Source: Mesorhizobium sp. NFR06 (GTDB lineage Bacteria; Pseudomonadota; Alphaproteobacteria; Rhizobiales; Rhizobiaceae). Taken from it: a stretch of DNA of 64,000 bases. A program made the position numbers and the translations under genes. A model generated the notes under the pieces. The model was given only the letters and a program-made list of their open reading frames with translations, did not search any database and was not told where the DNA came from. The first letter of the stretch is position 1. The number at the start of each line of letters is the position of its first letter. The DNA lies in NCBI RefSeq assembly GCF_900115245.1, contig NZ_FOVT01000020.1, positions 1 through 64,000 on the forward strand, read 5' to 3'. Below are positions 1 to 8,547 of the stretch, one piece after another.

Positions 1-723
1 GGCGTTTCGCTGAACTTCGCCTGGATCCAGCTCGGCGGCCTGCGCGTCGGTAAGGACGAATCGGCCTTCAATACGTTCACCGGCTACGCCGGCAACGTCA
101 TCAACGATACGCTGGTTCCCTACGGCGACTTCGACACCAACGTCGTCCAGTATTACTTCGATGCCGGCAATGGCTTCTCGGCCGTGGTCTCGCTCGAAGA
201 AGGTTCGGGCGTCATCGGCACCATCGACAGCTACGTTCCGCATGTCGTCGGCGGCTTGAAGTGGACGCAGGGCTGGGGCGCCATCAGCGGCGTCGTCGCC
301 TATGACAGCAACTATGAAGAAGTTGCCGGCAAGGTTCGCCTGGACGTGAACGTCAACGACGCGCTGTCGCTGTGGATCATGGCTGGCTACGGCACCGACG
401 ACAACCTGAGCGACCCGACCTGGGCAACTCCGGCTGGCGGCCGCGGCTTCTACAAGCAGTGGGGCGGCAACTGGGCGGTGTGGGGCGGCGGCACCTACAA
501 GTTCAACGAGAAGACCTCGTTCAACCTCCAGGCCTCGGGTGACGATGAGAAGAACTATAGCGTGGCGGCGAACGTCGCTTACGACATCGTTCCCGGCTTC
601 ACGGTCACGGCCGAAGTCGACTGGTCGCATTGGGGTGAAGAAGGCATCAACTGGACCGACAGGTCCGCATTCCCCAAGAAGGATGCAGTCGGCGGTATGC
701 TCCGCTTCCAGCGCTCGTTCTAA
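1..723 (+). CDS. Porin, Omp2-type (3' part)
   Basis: This is the C-terminal 240 residues of an outer-membrane beta-barrel porin; the 5' end lies before the window. The frame is open from base 1. It shows alternating aromatic and polar residues with repeated Gly/Asp/Asn turns, as in transmembrane beta strands, and ends in the run RFQRSF with a terminal phenylalanine, the usual recognition signal for outer-membrane assembly. Composition and the WGGG/GFTVTAEVDWSHWG-type strands match the rhizobial/Brucella porin family (passive diffusion of small hydrophilic solutes). A strong hairpin terminator follows 27 bases after the stop. The family is confident; the exact paralogue is not. Confidence 0.9.
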   Translation, partial: GVSLNFAWIQLGGLRVGKDESAFNTFTGYAGNVINDTLVPYGDFDTNVVQYYFDAGNGFSAVVSLEEGSGVIGTIDSYVPHVVGGLKWTQGWGAISGVVAYDSNYEEVAGKVRLDVNVNDALSLWIMAGYGTDDNLSDPTWATPAGGRGFYKQWGGNWAVWGGGTYKFNEKTSFNLQASGDDEKNYSVAANVAYDIVPGFTVTAEVDWSHWGEEGINWTDRSAFPKKDAVGGMLRFQRSF

Positions 724-749
724 GGGCTGGAACTACACAGGCGAAATCC

Positions 750-784
750 AGCCCGGGCGCATCAACGCCCGGGCTGTTTGTTTT
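750..784 (+). terminator. Rho-independent terminator of the porin gene
   Basis: A perfect 10-bp GC-rich stem (AGCCCGGGCG / CGCCCGGGCT) with a 6-base loop is followed directly by GTTTGTTTT. It lies 27 bases after the porin stop codon. Confidence 0.9.
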
Positions 785-959
785 CGTGACTGGCAAGGGC
801 GAGCGAAAAAGGAAAAGGGGGACTGGTAGCTGAAGTCTGCGAACGGTTTCGTGGGATCCGCCGATGGCGGATGAAATCGTTTTGTCAGACATAAACTCTT
901 GAAAGGACGCTTCCGAGCAGATAGGTGTGCTCTATCCACTCGGGGGTGTGGTCAAATCA

Positions 960-2033
960 ATGACAAACGAAGCGATTCAAGAGGGGGACCCCTCTGGTCA
1001 TTTTGCGGTATTTTCTTCTCAAAATTCGAAGTTTAAGTATACCTATAACAAGATTAGAGAAGTAAAATCGCACAGGATCGGGGAGCTTTTCGCAGCATAC
1101 CGGGACATACTTTGGGACGATGGGCGGCATAAGTACAATGTCAGCTCTTTCATTGGTGAAATAGACGAGATCCTTCTGGGAGAGCGTTTCAGCACCTTTG
1201 ACCAGAACACCCTGGACAATCTTATCGGTACTTTGCGCCAGCGCGGCAACAGCAACGCAACCATCAATCGCAAGATGGCTGCCCTTAGCAAACTGCTGCG
1301 CAAGGCTCACAAGATGGGGGATATCCACAGCTTGCCCGAGTTCCGCCGCCAGAAGGAGCGGGCGGGGCGGATTCGTTTCCTCGAAAGGGACGAAGAGGCA
1401 AGGCTGTTCGCCGCCATCAAGAGCCGCTGCGAGGATGCTTACCGGCTCTCCGTCTTCCTGGTCGATAGCGGCTGCCGTCTCGGCGAGGCGCTCGGCCTGA
1501 TCTGGAACGACATCCAGGAGCACCGCGTCTCGTTCTGGATCACCAAGTCCGGCCGCAGCCGCACCATTCCGATGACCGAACGCGTCAAGGACGTGATCAA
1601 GCTGCCGCCGAACACGGAAGGACGCCGGCCGAAAGGCCCGTTTACCAAGCTCAGCCAGGCGCAGTACCGCGCCATCTGGAACGAGGCCAAGACCGAGGTC
1701 GGCCTTGGCGCCGACGAGCAGGTGGTGCCGCATATCCTGCGCCACACCTGCGCCTCGCGTCTCGTCCAGGGCGGCATCGATATCAGGCGCGTACAGATGT
1801 GGCTCGGTCACCAGACGCTGTCGATGACCATGCGTTATGCGCATCTCGCCACCAACGATCTCGACGGCTGCGTCGTCGTGCTCGAGAAGCCGCGTGGCGA
1901 CGAGGCATCGCGCTCAGTGGAAGGCTCCGTCTTTGCCTCTCCTTTGACCACGCCGTCACCCGCCAAAGCCGCCCGCAAGGAGAGCGGATCGGATCCGGCG
2001 AAGGCGCGCCGCAAGAGCTCGAAGGTCAAATAG
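960..2033 (+). CDS. Tyrosine recombinase / phage-type integrase
   Basis: A 357-residue site-specific recombinase. The N-terminal half contains a SAM-like core-binding domain (about residues 50–125). The catalytic domain follows with the expected active-site residues: Arg in SGCRLGEALGL, His-x-x-Arg in HILRHTCASR, a late His in WLGHQ and the nucleophile Tyr in MRYAHL. The tail is Lys/Arg/Ser-rich. ATG 960 is preferred over the in-frame GTG at 927 because a G-rich stretch lies just upstream of it. The first ~350 bases are visibly more AT-rich than the rest, unlike its neighbours. No attachment site or cargo genes are seen, so it may be a solitary or housekeeping-like recombinase. Confidence 0.85.
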   Translation: MTNEAIQEGDPSGHFAVFSSQNSKFKYTYNKIREVKSHRIGELFAAYRDILWDDGRHKYNVSSFIGEIDEILLGERFSTFDQNTLDNLIGTLRQRGNSNATINRKMAALSKLLRKAHKMGDIHSLPEFRRQKERAGRIRFLERDEEARLFAAIKSRCEDAYRLSVFLVDSGCRLGEALGLIWNDIQEHRVSFWITKSGRSRTIPMTERVKDVIKLPPNTEGRRPKGPFTKLSQAQYRAIWNEAKTEVGLGADEQVVPHILRHTCASRLVQGGIDIRRVQMWLGHQTLSMTMRYAHLATNDLDGCVVVLEKPRGDEASRSVEGSVFASPLTTPSPAKAARKESGSDPAKARRKSSKVK

Positions 2034-2081
2034 GCGCACGCCGAACCCCGGCTCGCAGGGGCGAATCTATATTGTATAAGG

Positions 2082-2112
2082 AAAGCCTGAGGCTGAGTTA
2101 GTCTCTGGCTTT
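2082..2112. terminator. Possible bidirectional terminator hairpin
   Basis: AAAGCC and GGCTTT arms, extended inward by further imperfect pairing (GAG/CTC), lie between the convergent recombinase and hydrolase genes. The run after the stem on the + strand is only moderately T-rich. Confidence 0.45.
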
Positions 2113-2115
2113 ACT

Positions 2116-3009
2116 TTATCTTGATTTGCTGTCGGCTCGATCGAGGAATGCGGCAATGGTGTGCGGCAGAGTGCCGGTTTCCAGGAACGGCGCATGACCT
2201 TGGCCTTCGACCATGATCGCCTCCATGCCGGGATGGCGCTTTCCCATCTCATCGAGCGTCGCTGCGGACAGCAGCTTCGAATTGCTGCCGCGTATGGCAA
2301 GCAGCGGCACGGCGGCAAGCGCCTCGAATTGTGGCCAGAGATCCGGCAGCGGCTTGCTGAAGTCGGCGCCGGCGAGCGTGTCGACCAGGGCCGGATCGAA
2401 ATCCGGCGCCCAGCCGGTTTCCGTCTCGCGGAAGATCGCAGCCACCATGCGTGCCCAGTGGGCATCGGCGAGGCTCGGGAAATCGGCGCCATGCGCGCGC
2501 CGTTGCGCCGCCACCGCCTCGGCAAATGTCCTCGGCTTCGGCGCACGCTCGAGGTAGGAGCGGATATGGGCAAGACCTTCAGCCTCGATCACCGGGCCGA
2601 TGTCGTTGAGCACGATGGCGTTCAATGCGGTCGGCTTCAGCGCGCCGAGCACGTGAATGATCAGGCCGCCGCGCGAGGTGCCGATGAAGGCCGCCTGGTC
2701 GATGCCGAGCGCGGACAGCCCGGCAAGCACGTCGCCGGCTTCGACGCCGACATTATAGTGGCCGATATCGGGATCGTGGTCGGATAGTCCGCGGCCGCGA
2801 TAGTCGAAGGCGATGACCTTGCGTGGGTGCTCTGCCTTGCTGGAAAGGTAGAGCGCGAGCTCATGGAAGTCACGGGCATTGCGGGTGAGACCGGGCAGGC
2901 AGACGACCGGCCAGTGGCCTGCGTTCGCCTCGCCGTAGATCCGGGCGTGGAGCTTCAGCCCGTCAGGTGCGGCATAGAAGAAATCGGAGAAACCTTGGTC
3001 GCTCGCCAC
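2116..3009 (-). CDS. Alpha/beta hydrolase
   Basis: A 297-residue cytosolic alpha/beta-hydrolase-fold enzyme. Visible motifs are an early strand–turn (VVCLPGLTRNARDF, oxyanion region), FDYRGRGLSD, the nucleophile elbow GTSRGG (Ser near residue 113), and the C-terminal catalytic His in GQGHAPFL. No signal peptide is seen. The substrate cannot be told from sequence; relatives include esterases, lactonases and C–C hydrolases. It stands alone, convergent with the recombinase, and a large palindromic repeat lies just upstream of its promoter region. Confidence 0.85.
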   Translation of the reverse strand: MASDQGFSDFFYAAPDGLKLHARIYGEANAGHWPVVCLPGLTRNARDFHELALYLSSKAEHPRKVIAFDYRGRGLSDHDPDIGHYNVGVEAGDVLAGLSALGIDQAAFIGTSRGGLIIHVLGALKPTALNAIVLNDIGPVIEAEGLAHIRSYLERAPKPRTFAEAVAAQRRAHGADFPSLADAHWARMVAAIFRETETGWAPDFDPALVDTLAGADFSKPLPDLWPQFEALAAVPLLAIRGSNSKLLSAATLDEMGKRHPGMEAIMVEGQGHAPFLETGTLPHTIAAFLDRADSKSR

Positions 3010-3084
3010 TGGAATGCCTCACTCAGCTTGGGGGTGACCGACAGCTACAGGCGAGGGCAGGAGTCGTCAAATGGGGAGTTCTTC

Positions 3085-3227
3085 CCTTCTCCCCTTGTGG
3101 GAGAAGGTGGCGCCGAAGGCGACGGATGAGGGGTGCTCCAGGCAACGCCAACGTCTCACTTTGCTGGAACGCCCCTCATCCGTCTCGGCGCTGCGCGCCG
3201 ATCCACCTTCTCCACAAGGGGAGAAGG
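3085..3227. repeat. Large intergenic palindromic element (MITE/RIME-like)
   Basis: Imperfect inverted repeat of about 143 bases. The left arm begins CCTTCTCCCCTTGTGG and the right arm ends CCACAAGGGGAGAAGG; both arms contain GGATGAGGGG/CCCCTCATCC. The centre holds a short non-palindromic loop. It encodes nothing and lies between the divergently read hydrolase gene and the 3' end of slt. Similar termini recur at 46575–46761, and shorter forms occur elsewhere in the window. Confidence 0.85.
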
Positions 3228-3237
3228 AAGACAGCCC

Positions 3238-5277
3238 TCAGCTCCGCCCGTTCACCAGATCCCCCACGATGTCGTATTTGCCTGAAATACGCATCCTGTA
3301 GACCTCGTAATTCTCCATCACGCGTTGCACGTAACTTCTTGTTTCCGTGTAGGGAATCCGCTCGATCCAGTCGACGACGGCGTCCACGTCCTTGCCGCGC
3401 GGGTCGCCGTATTTGGCCACCCACTGGGCGGCGCGGTTGGGGCCGGCATTGTAGCCGGCGAAGGTCAGCACATAGGAGCCGCCGAAGCGGTCGAGCTGCT
3501 CGCCGAGAAAGGCCGAGCCCAGCGTCGCGTTGTAGCCGGCATCGCTGGTCAGCCGCGCCTGCGAGAAGATCATGCCGGCCTTTTTCGCCAGCTGCTTGGC
3601 GGTGCCCGGCATCAACTGCAGCAGGCCGCGCGCGCCGGCGCTGGAAACGGCGCCGACATTGAACTCGCTTTCCTGGCGGGCAATGGCATAGGCGAGCGCC
3701 TTGCCGGATCCGGATATGTTGGCCGAATCGGGAATGACGCCGAGCGGATGCGACAGCGCGCCGACATCGATGCCGCGCTGGGCGGCGATCTTGCCGACCT
3801 TCAGCGCCATGAAGTGGTTGCCCTGCTTTTCGGCCAGCACCGCAAGCAGCGCCAGCTCGCCCGGGCTGGTCAATTGCCCTGCAAGGTCGCGGTAGAGCGT
3901 CTCGGCATAGCGGTCGTAACCCGCTTCCTGCAGCCGCTTGATCGCGCTGACCGCCTCGCGGCCGTCGAAGCTCTGGCGGTCGGCCGCACTCGGTTTCGGA
4001 TAGACGATGTTGAGGGTCCTCAAGCCGACGCGCTCGCCGGCGAGCTGGCCGTAGAAGGTCGTGCCATAGCTGGCCGCGCGCGTGAAATAATCCCTGGCGC
4101 TCCCCGGACCGCCGACTTCGGCTGCGCGGCCGAGCCAGTAATAGGCGCGCGACAGCGAGACCGGTCCCTGGGCCAGCTCGGTAATGCGCGTGAAATGCCT
4201 GGCGGCGGTCGCCGGGTCGTTGAGACCGCGCAGCGCATACCAGCCGGCGTGGAATTCGGCTTCGGCGGCGTTCTGCGGGCTCTCGGCGGCGTGCATGGCA
4301 ACGATCTTGTAGGCGGTCTTCACGTCGCCCTGGTCGACCAGCTCGCGCGAGAGCACGCGACGCTCGACCCACCAGGCATCAGGGTCGACCAGTGAATTGC
4401 GATCGGTCGGCGCATTCATCACCACGGAAGCGGCCTCAGCGAATTTCTGCTGCTTGCGCAGATATTCCGCCTCGGCGAAGAAATAGCCGGCCGAGCGCTG
4501 CGCCGCCGGCACCGCCTTCAACAGCCTGGCGGCGTTCTTGTCGCCCTTGTCCACCGCCGCCCAGGCGTCCGCCAGGGGCTGTGCGCCCGCGAGACCCGCG
4601 ACGCGCAGTGCCGAGGACGGCCGGTCGGCATAGAACATCCGCTCCATGCGGTAGCGATGGTCCGCGGCCGGGATCAGCGCGCCGAACTCCTTGATGACGG
4701 TCGCCTCGTCCTTTACCTCCAGCTTTTCCGTGCGCCAGAACGGCACCAGCACCGACCGCGCCGCGGCCTGGTTGCCGAGCGCCACTTGCGAGCGGGCAAG
4801 GATGATCACGCCCTCCGGCGTCAGCGGTTGGCTGCGGCCGAAGGCCTGCACCACCACTTGCGGCGGCGGATTCTCGCGATAGAGCGCGCGCTCGCTGTTT
4901 TTGCGCAGCGCGATCGTGCCCGGCCATCCCGGCAGCATCTTGGCCGCATCGGCGATCTCGCCGCTCGGCACCTTGTCGCCGCCGTAAAGCGCGATCGCCC
5001 AGGCGAGGATATGCCGGTCGAGCGAAATGGCGGGCAGCCTGTCGCGCGCGTTGCGCGCGCCGGCGATGTTGTTGGCGGCCAGCGCATCGAGCCCGCTCTT
5101 CAGTTGCGCTATGTCGGAGGACGGGGCGGTCGACGTCTGCCCGGGGGCCTGCGGTGCGTCGGGCATGGGAATGGAAGCGGTCGGGCGCGCATCGACACTC
5201 CCGCCGATCGCCACGGTAGGCGTCGCCGCGACGATCGCGCCGAGAAGCGCGAAGATATGAGGCCGCTTCGTCGGCAT
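3238..5277 (-). CDS. slt: Soluble lytic murein transglycosylase
   Basis: A 679-residue periplasmic lytic transglycosylase that cleaves the MurNAc–GlcNAc bond to give 1,6-anhydro ends. The N-terminus has a signal peptide (hydrophobic stretch about residues 8–25), followed by a Pro/Ala linker and a long alpha-superhelical region of TPR-like repeats (about 60–480). The C-terminal SLT domain contains the catalytic Glu in ARQESEF, the GLLQLMPGTA motif and the AGYNAGP motif. The length suits the Slt70 family. It is divergent from dapA. Confidence 0.95.
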   Translation of the reverse strand: MPTKRPHIFALLGAIVAATPTVAIGGSVDARPTASIPMPDAPQAPGQTSTAPSSDIAQLKSGLDALAANNIAGARNARDRLPAISLDRHILAWAIALYGGDKVPSGEIADAAKMLPGWPGTIALRKNSERALYRENPPPQVVVQAFGRSQPLTPEGVIILARSQVALGNQAAARSVLVPFWRTEKLEVKDEATVIKEFGALIPAADHRYRMERMFYADRPSSALRVAGLAGAQPLADAWAAVDKGDKNAARLLKAVPAAQRSAGYFFAEAEYLRKQQKFAEAASVVMNAPTDRNSLVDPDAWWVERRVLSRELVDQGDVKTAYKIVAMHAAESPQNAAEAEFHAGWYALRGLNDPATAARHFTRITELAQGPVSLSRAYYWLGRAAEVGGPGSARDYFTRAASYGTTFYGQLAGERVGLRTLNIVYPKPSAADRQSFDGREAVSAIKRLQEAGYDRYAETLYRDLAGQLTSPGELALLAVLAEKQGNHFMALKVGKIAAQRGIDVGALSHPLGVIPDSANISGSGKALAYAIARQESEFNVGAVSSAGARGLLQLMPGTAKQLAKKAGMIFSQARLTSDAGYNATLGSAFLGEQLDRFGGSYVLTFAGYNAGPNRAAQWVAKYGDPRGKDVDAVVDWIERIPYTETRSYVQRVMENYEVYRMRISGKYDIVGDLVNGRS

Positions 5278-5491
5278 TGTTGCAATCCTAGCACATCGTC
5301 AGCAGGCGCGGGGACTTAAGAGCCGGAATAAGAGCCTAAACTTAGGTCGTGAAGGGCTCGTAAACAAAAGGTTATCGAGGCTGTTCGAATTGCCCTTGCT
5401 GGCTCCATGGCGATCCTTGCCGCTGAAGCGTGTCGAGACTATGGTGCGCGGCTTCGCTTTCGGTTAGAAGGCGCGCAAATAAAATACCGAC

Positions 5492-5523
5492 GCATGTCGC
5501 CCGAGGGCGGGAAAACGACATGC
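5492..5523. repeat. GCATGTCG palindromic repeat, copy 1
   Basis: A hairpin with arms GCATGTCG and CGACATGC (perfect complements) around a G-rich loop. It lies in the slt–dapA divergent region, ending 17 bases before the dapA ribosome binding site. Related copies lie at 21671–21714, 25212–25256 and 54552–54591. Confidence 0.75.
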
Positions 5524-5556
5524 AGTGCCAACAAGGTTCCAAGGAGTTTGGACGAC

Positions 5557-6438
5557 ATGCTGAGAGGCTCGCTGACCGCGCTCGTCACACCGTTCGAAAA
5601 GAGCGGGCGTTTCGACGAGAAAGCCTTTCGGTCGTTTGTCGAATGGCAGATCGCCGAAGGCACCAAGGGTCTGGTTCCCGTCGGCACCACCGGCGAGTCG
5701 CCGACGCTGTCGCATGAGGAGCACCGTCAGGTCGTCAAGGTTTGCATCGAGGTCGCCAAGGGCCGGGTTCCGGTCGTCGCCGGGGCCGGCTCCAACAACA
5801 CCGAGGAAGCGGTCGGGCTGGTGCAATATGCCGAGAAGGCCGGCGCCGACGCCGCCCTTGTCGTCACGCCCTACTACAACAAGCCCACGCAGCGCGGCCT
5901 TTATGAACATTTCGCCGCCGTCGCCAGGGCGACCACGCTGCCGATCATCATCTACAACATCCCGCCGCGCTCGGTGATCGACATGAGCCCGGAGACGATG
6001 GGCAGGCTGCGCCACGACTTCAAGAACATCGCCGGCGTCAAGGACGCGACCGGCAAGGTCGAGCGCGTCTCCGAGCAGCGCATGACCTGCGGCAAGGATT
6101 TCATCCAGCTCTCCGGCGAGGATGCATCCGCGCTCGGCTTCAACGCGCATGGCGGCGTCGGCTGCATTTCGGTCACGTCGAATGTCGCGCCGCGCCTTTG
6201 CGCCGAATTCCAGGAAGCGACGCTGTCCGGCGACAGCGCCAAGGCGCTCGAGCTGCAGGACCGTCTGTTGCCGCTGCACAAGGCGATCTTCATGGAACCC
6301 GGCGTCTCCGGCGCCAAATACGCGCTGTCGAAGCTGGGCAAGGTCGAGAACGTGGTGCGCTCGCCGCTGGTGACCGTCGAGGCCTCGACCGCCGAGAAGC
6401 TCGACGCGGCGCTGAAGCATGCCGGCTTGATAAATTAG
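5557..6438 (+). CDS. dapA: 4-hydroxy-tetrahydrodipicolinate synthase
   Basis: Condenses pyruvate and aspartate semialdehyde, the first committed step of the lysine/diaminopimelate pathway. The 293-residue protein has the expected length. Active-site residues are visible: Thr44–Thr45 in GTTGES, Tyr133 in IIYNIPPRS, and the Schiff-base Lys162 in GVKDATG. The start at 5557 is chosen because AAGGAG lies 10 bases upstream. The open frame continues upstream to 5407 but has no conserved sequence and crosses the hairpin repeat. smpB follows, as in other Rhizobiales. Confidence 0.97.
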   Translation: MLRGSLTALVTPFEKSGRFDEKAFRSFVEWQIAEGTKGLVPVGTTGESPTLSHEEHRQVVKVCIEVAKGRVPVVAGAGSNNTEEAVGLVQYAEKAGADAALVVTPYYNKPTQRGLYEHFAAVARATTLPIIIYNIPPRSVIDMSPETMGRLRHDFKNIAGVKDATGKVERVSEQRMTCGKDFIQLSGEDASALGFNAHGGVGCISVTSNVAPRLCAEFQEATLSGDSAKALELQDRLLPLHKAIFMEPGVSGAKYALSKLGKVENVVRSPLVTVEASTAEKLDAALKHAGLIN

Positions 6439-6477
6439 CGAGCCCGTTTGGAAACTCTACACCTGCGGCCATCTGAA

Positions 6478-6547
6478 GGCGCCACCTGCGCTTCCGGTGC
6501 TCACGTACTATATGTACGCTCCGCTCCGGTTCTCGGTGGCACCTTCA
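6478..6547. repeat. Imperfect inverted repeat between dapA and smpB
   Basis: Outer arms GGCGCCACC.../...GGTGGCACC surround CTTCCGG/CCGG and an inner CGTAC–TATAT–GTACG hairpin. It lies in the smpB leader and encodes nothing recognisable. It has the look of a dispersed intergenic repeat, but no second copy was found in this window. Confidence 0.5.
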
Positions 6548-6589
6548 CCTGACTCGCAGGAGCGAGTTTCGAAACGGACTCTGGACGTC

Positions 6590-7069
6590 ATGAATCAAAT
6601 CAAGAAAGCCGATCCAAACAACAGGACGGTCGCCGAAAACCGCAAGGCGCGCTTTTCCTACGAGGTGCTCGACACGATCGAGACCGGCTTGGTGCTGACC
6701 GGCACCGAGGTCAAGTCGCTGCGCCAGGGCCAGGCCAACATCCAGGAGAGCTATGCGTCGGCCGAGGGCGGCGAGATCTGGCTGATCAATTCCTATCTGC
6801 CGGAATATTTGCAGGCCAATCGCTTCAACCACGAGCCGCGCCGGCGCCGCAAATTGCTGGTCTCGAAGCGCGAGATGGCCAAGCTTGCGCAAAGCGTCGA
6901 GCGCGAGGGCATGACGCTGGTGCCGCTGAAAATCTATTTCAATGATCGCGGCCGCGCCAAGCTGCTGCTCGCCATTGCCCGTGGCAAGAAACTGCACGAC
7001 AAGCGCGAGACCGAAAAACAGCGCGACTGGTCGCGTGAGAAGGGCCGGCTGCTGAAGGAACGCGGCTAG
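6590..7069 (+). CDS. smpB: SsrA-binding protein SmpB
   Basis: A 159-residue tmRNA partner needed for trans-translation rescue of stalled ribosomes. Characteristic segments are present: AENRKARFSYEV near the N-terminus, GLVLTGTEVKSLRQG, INSYLPEY and the basic C-terminal tail rich in KKLHDKRE/RDWSREKGR. The start at 6590 matches the family's usual N-terminus; the upstream frame from 6497 runs through a repeat and is not conserved. The stop codon is followed directly by a GCAATTCC palindromic element. Confidence 0.96.
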   Translation: MNQIKKADPNNRTVAENRKARFSYEVLDTIETGLVLTGTEVKSLRQGQANIQESYASAEGGEIWLINSYLPEYLQANRFNHEPRRRRKLLVSKREMAKLAQSVEREGMTLVPLKIYFNDRGRAKLLLAIARGKKLHDKRETEKQRDWSREKGRLLKERG

Positions 7070-7070
7070 A

Positions 7071-7114
7071 GCAATTCCAGGAAAAGTGTGCAGCGGTTTT
7101 CCGTCCGGAATTGC
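7071..7114. repeat. GCAATTCC palindromic element, copy 1
   Basis: A nested hairpin with outer arms GCAATTCC/GGAATTGC and inner arms GGAAAA/TTTTCC. It begins one base after the smpB stop codon. A near-identical copy occurs at 44380–44424, also directly after a stop codon. Confidence 0.85.
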
Positions 7115-7163
7115 GTGTACACAGATCGGCTATATCGAGGCAAAGCGGGCAGGGAGCCAAGGC

Positions 7164-7907
7164 TTGAGGAACCGCTTCATTGTCCTGGCCCTGGCTTTCG
7201 TTTTTCTGGCGGTTGCCATCTGGGCGGAAAGCCTTCTTCGACCTCGCGCTTTCCCACCGGATCGTGGCGAATTCCCCATGAGGGGCATCGACGTTTCGCA
7301 CCACCAGGGCAAGATCGACTGGCAGCGCGTTGCGGCCAATGATGTCGCCTTCGCCATCATCAAGGCCACCGAAGGCGGCGACCACGTCGACGATACTTTC
7401 GCCGAAAATCTGCGCGGCGCGCGCGCTGCGGGCCTGGCGGTCGGCGCCTACCATTTCTTCACCTTCTGCCGCCCGGGCGCTGACCAGGCGAAGAACTTCA
7501 TCTCGGTGGTGCCGCGCGGCGAGCCGCTTTTGCCGCCGGTCGTCGACATCGAATTTCACGGCAATTGTCCGCATCGGCCTTCGCCCGCCGAGCTGAACGC
7601 GGAACTGCTTGCCTTCCTGGGTCCGGTCGAGGCGGCCTATGGCAAGCCAGCCATCGTCTACATCACCGATGAGGCGGCGCCGGCCTATGCCGCTCATATT
7701 CCGGTTCGCCCGCGCTGGCTGCGCTCGATTGCGATGCCGCCGGGAGAGGGAGGGTGGGTCTATTGGCAATATCTCGATACCGGCCGTGTCGACGGCATCG
7801 ACGGCGACGTCGACCTGAATGTGCTGAAGGGCGGGCCGGCGCGGCTATCGGAACTCTTTGCCTCGGCGCCTGACTCTAGTTCTTCAGGAACGCCGCGATC
7901 TCCCTGA
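7164..7907 (+). CDS. GH25 family muramidase (lysozyme), membrane-anchored
   Basis: A 247-residue glycoside hydrolase 25 protein expected to cleave the beta-1,4 MurNAc–GlcNAc bond in the periplasm. An N-terminal hydrophobic segment (about residues 4–22) is a signal anchor. The GH25 barrel follows with RGIDVSHHQG, FAIIKATEGG, the acidic pair in PVVDIEFHG and the late WQYLDTGRVDGIDGDVDLN segment. The TTG at 7164 is preferred because AGGGAG lies 7 bases upstream; the open frame runs back to GTG 7086 inside the palindromic repeat. Its 3' end overlaps the convergent UDG gene by 32 bases. Confidence 0.85.
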   Translation: MRNRFIVLALAFVFLAVAIWAESLLRPRAFPPDRGEFPMRGIDVSHHQGKIDWQRVAANDVAFAIIKATEGGDHVDDTFAENLRGARAAGLAVGAYHFFTFCRPGADQAKNFISVVPRGEPLLPPVVDIEFHGNCPHRPSPAELNAELLAFLGPVEAAYGKPAIVYITDEAAPAYAAHIPVRPRWLRSIAMPPGEGGWVYWQYLDTGRVDGIDGDVDLNVLKGGPARLSELFASAPDSSSSGTPRSP

Positions 7908-8547
7908 ACACATCGACGAACATCTGTTCCGTCAGCACGCCCGTGTTGGTGTTGTAGCGCGAGCAGTGATAGCTGGAAAACAGCGCGATGCCGCCGGCCT
8001 GCTGCCGGCCGCCATGGCGGAACGGAAAGGCAGCGACGCGCTCGCCCAGCGCTCGCACCGTCGACTGGTGCGCGATCGAACCAAGCGTCAGGATAGCGCG
8101 GAGATTGGGAAAGCGCGAGATGGTCGGCTTCAGAAAGGTGCGGCAGGTGGCAATCTCGGCGCCGACCGGTTTGTTGTCCGGCGGTACGCAGCGCACCGCA
8201 TTGGTGACGGCGGTGCCGACAAGCTCGAGTCCGTCATCCGGCCTTGCCTTGAATTCGCCCCGCGCCAAGCCATGCGCGATCATCGTGCCGTAGAGCAGGT
8301 CGCCGGCATAATCGCCGGTGAAGGGGCGCCCGGTGCGGTTGGCGCCGCGCAGGCCGGGCGCCAGGCCGACGATCAGCAGGCGGACCGAGTCTTCGCCCTC
8401 CGGCGGCAGAAAGGTCGGCACCGGCGCGTTGAACCAGCCGGGCTCGCGCTCGCGCCAGGCGGCGATGAAATCATGCAGCCGCGGGCAAAGCGGGCAGTCG
8501 CGGCTGGGTTCGGGGGAGGGGGCGGCGGTCAAGGCCGCCGCTCTCAA
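7876..8547 (-). CDS. Uracil-DNA glycosylase, family 5 (UdgB-like)
   Basis: A 223-residue base-excision repair glycosylase. The N-terminal Cys pair (CPLC) suggests one end of the Fe–S ligand set of family 4/5 enzymes. Motif 1 is GLAPGLRGANRTGRPFTG, the family-5 version that lacks the usual polar catalytic residue of other UDGs. The C-terminal motif is HCSRYNTNTG, where most relatives have HPS. Family 5 enzymes remove uracil, hypoxanthine and other deaminated bases. Translation would start at a TTG that overlaps the stop of the NYN gene upstream, so the two are probably co-translated. Confidence 0.85.
   Translation of the reverse strand: MRAAALTAAPSPEPSRDCPLCPRLHDFIAAWREREPGWFNAPVPTFLPPEGEDSVRLLIVGLAPGLRGANRTGRPFTGDYAGDLLYGTMIAHGLARGEFKARPDDGLELVGTAVTNAVRCVPPDNKPVGAEIATCRTFLKPTISRFPNLRAILTLGSIAHQSTVRALGERVAAFPFRHGGRQQAGGIALFSSYHCSRYNTNTGVLTEQMFVDVFREIAAFLKN

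Noticed and set aside
960..2033. Prophage or integrative element marked by the tyrosine recombinase
   Set aside because: No other phage or conjugation genes, tRNA target or direct-repeat att pair was found in the window.
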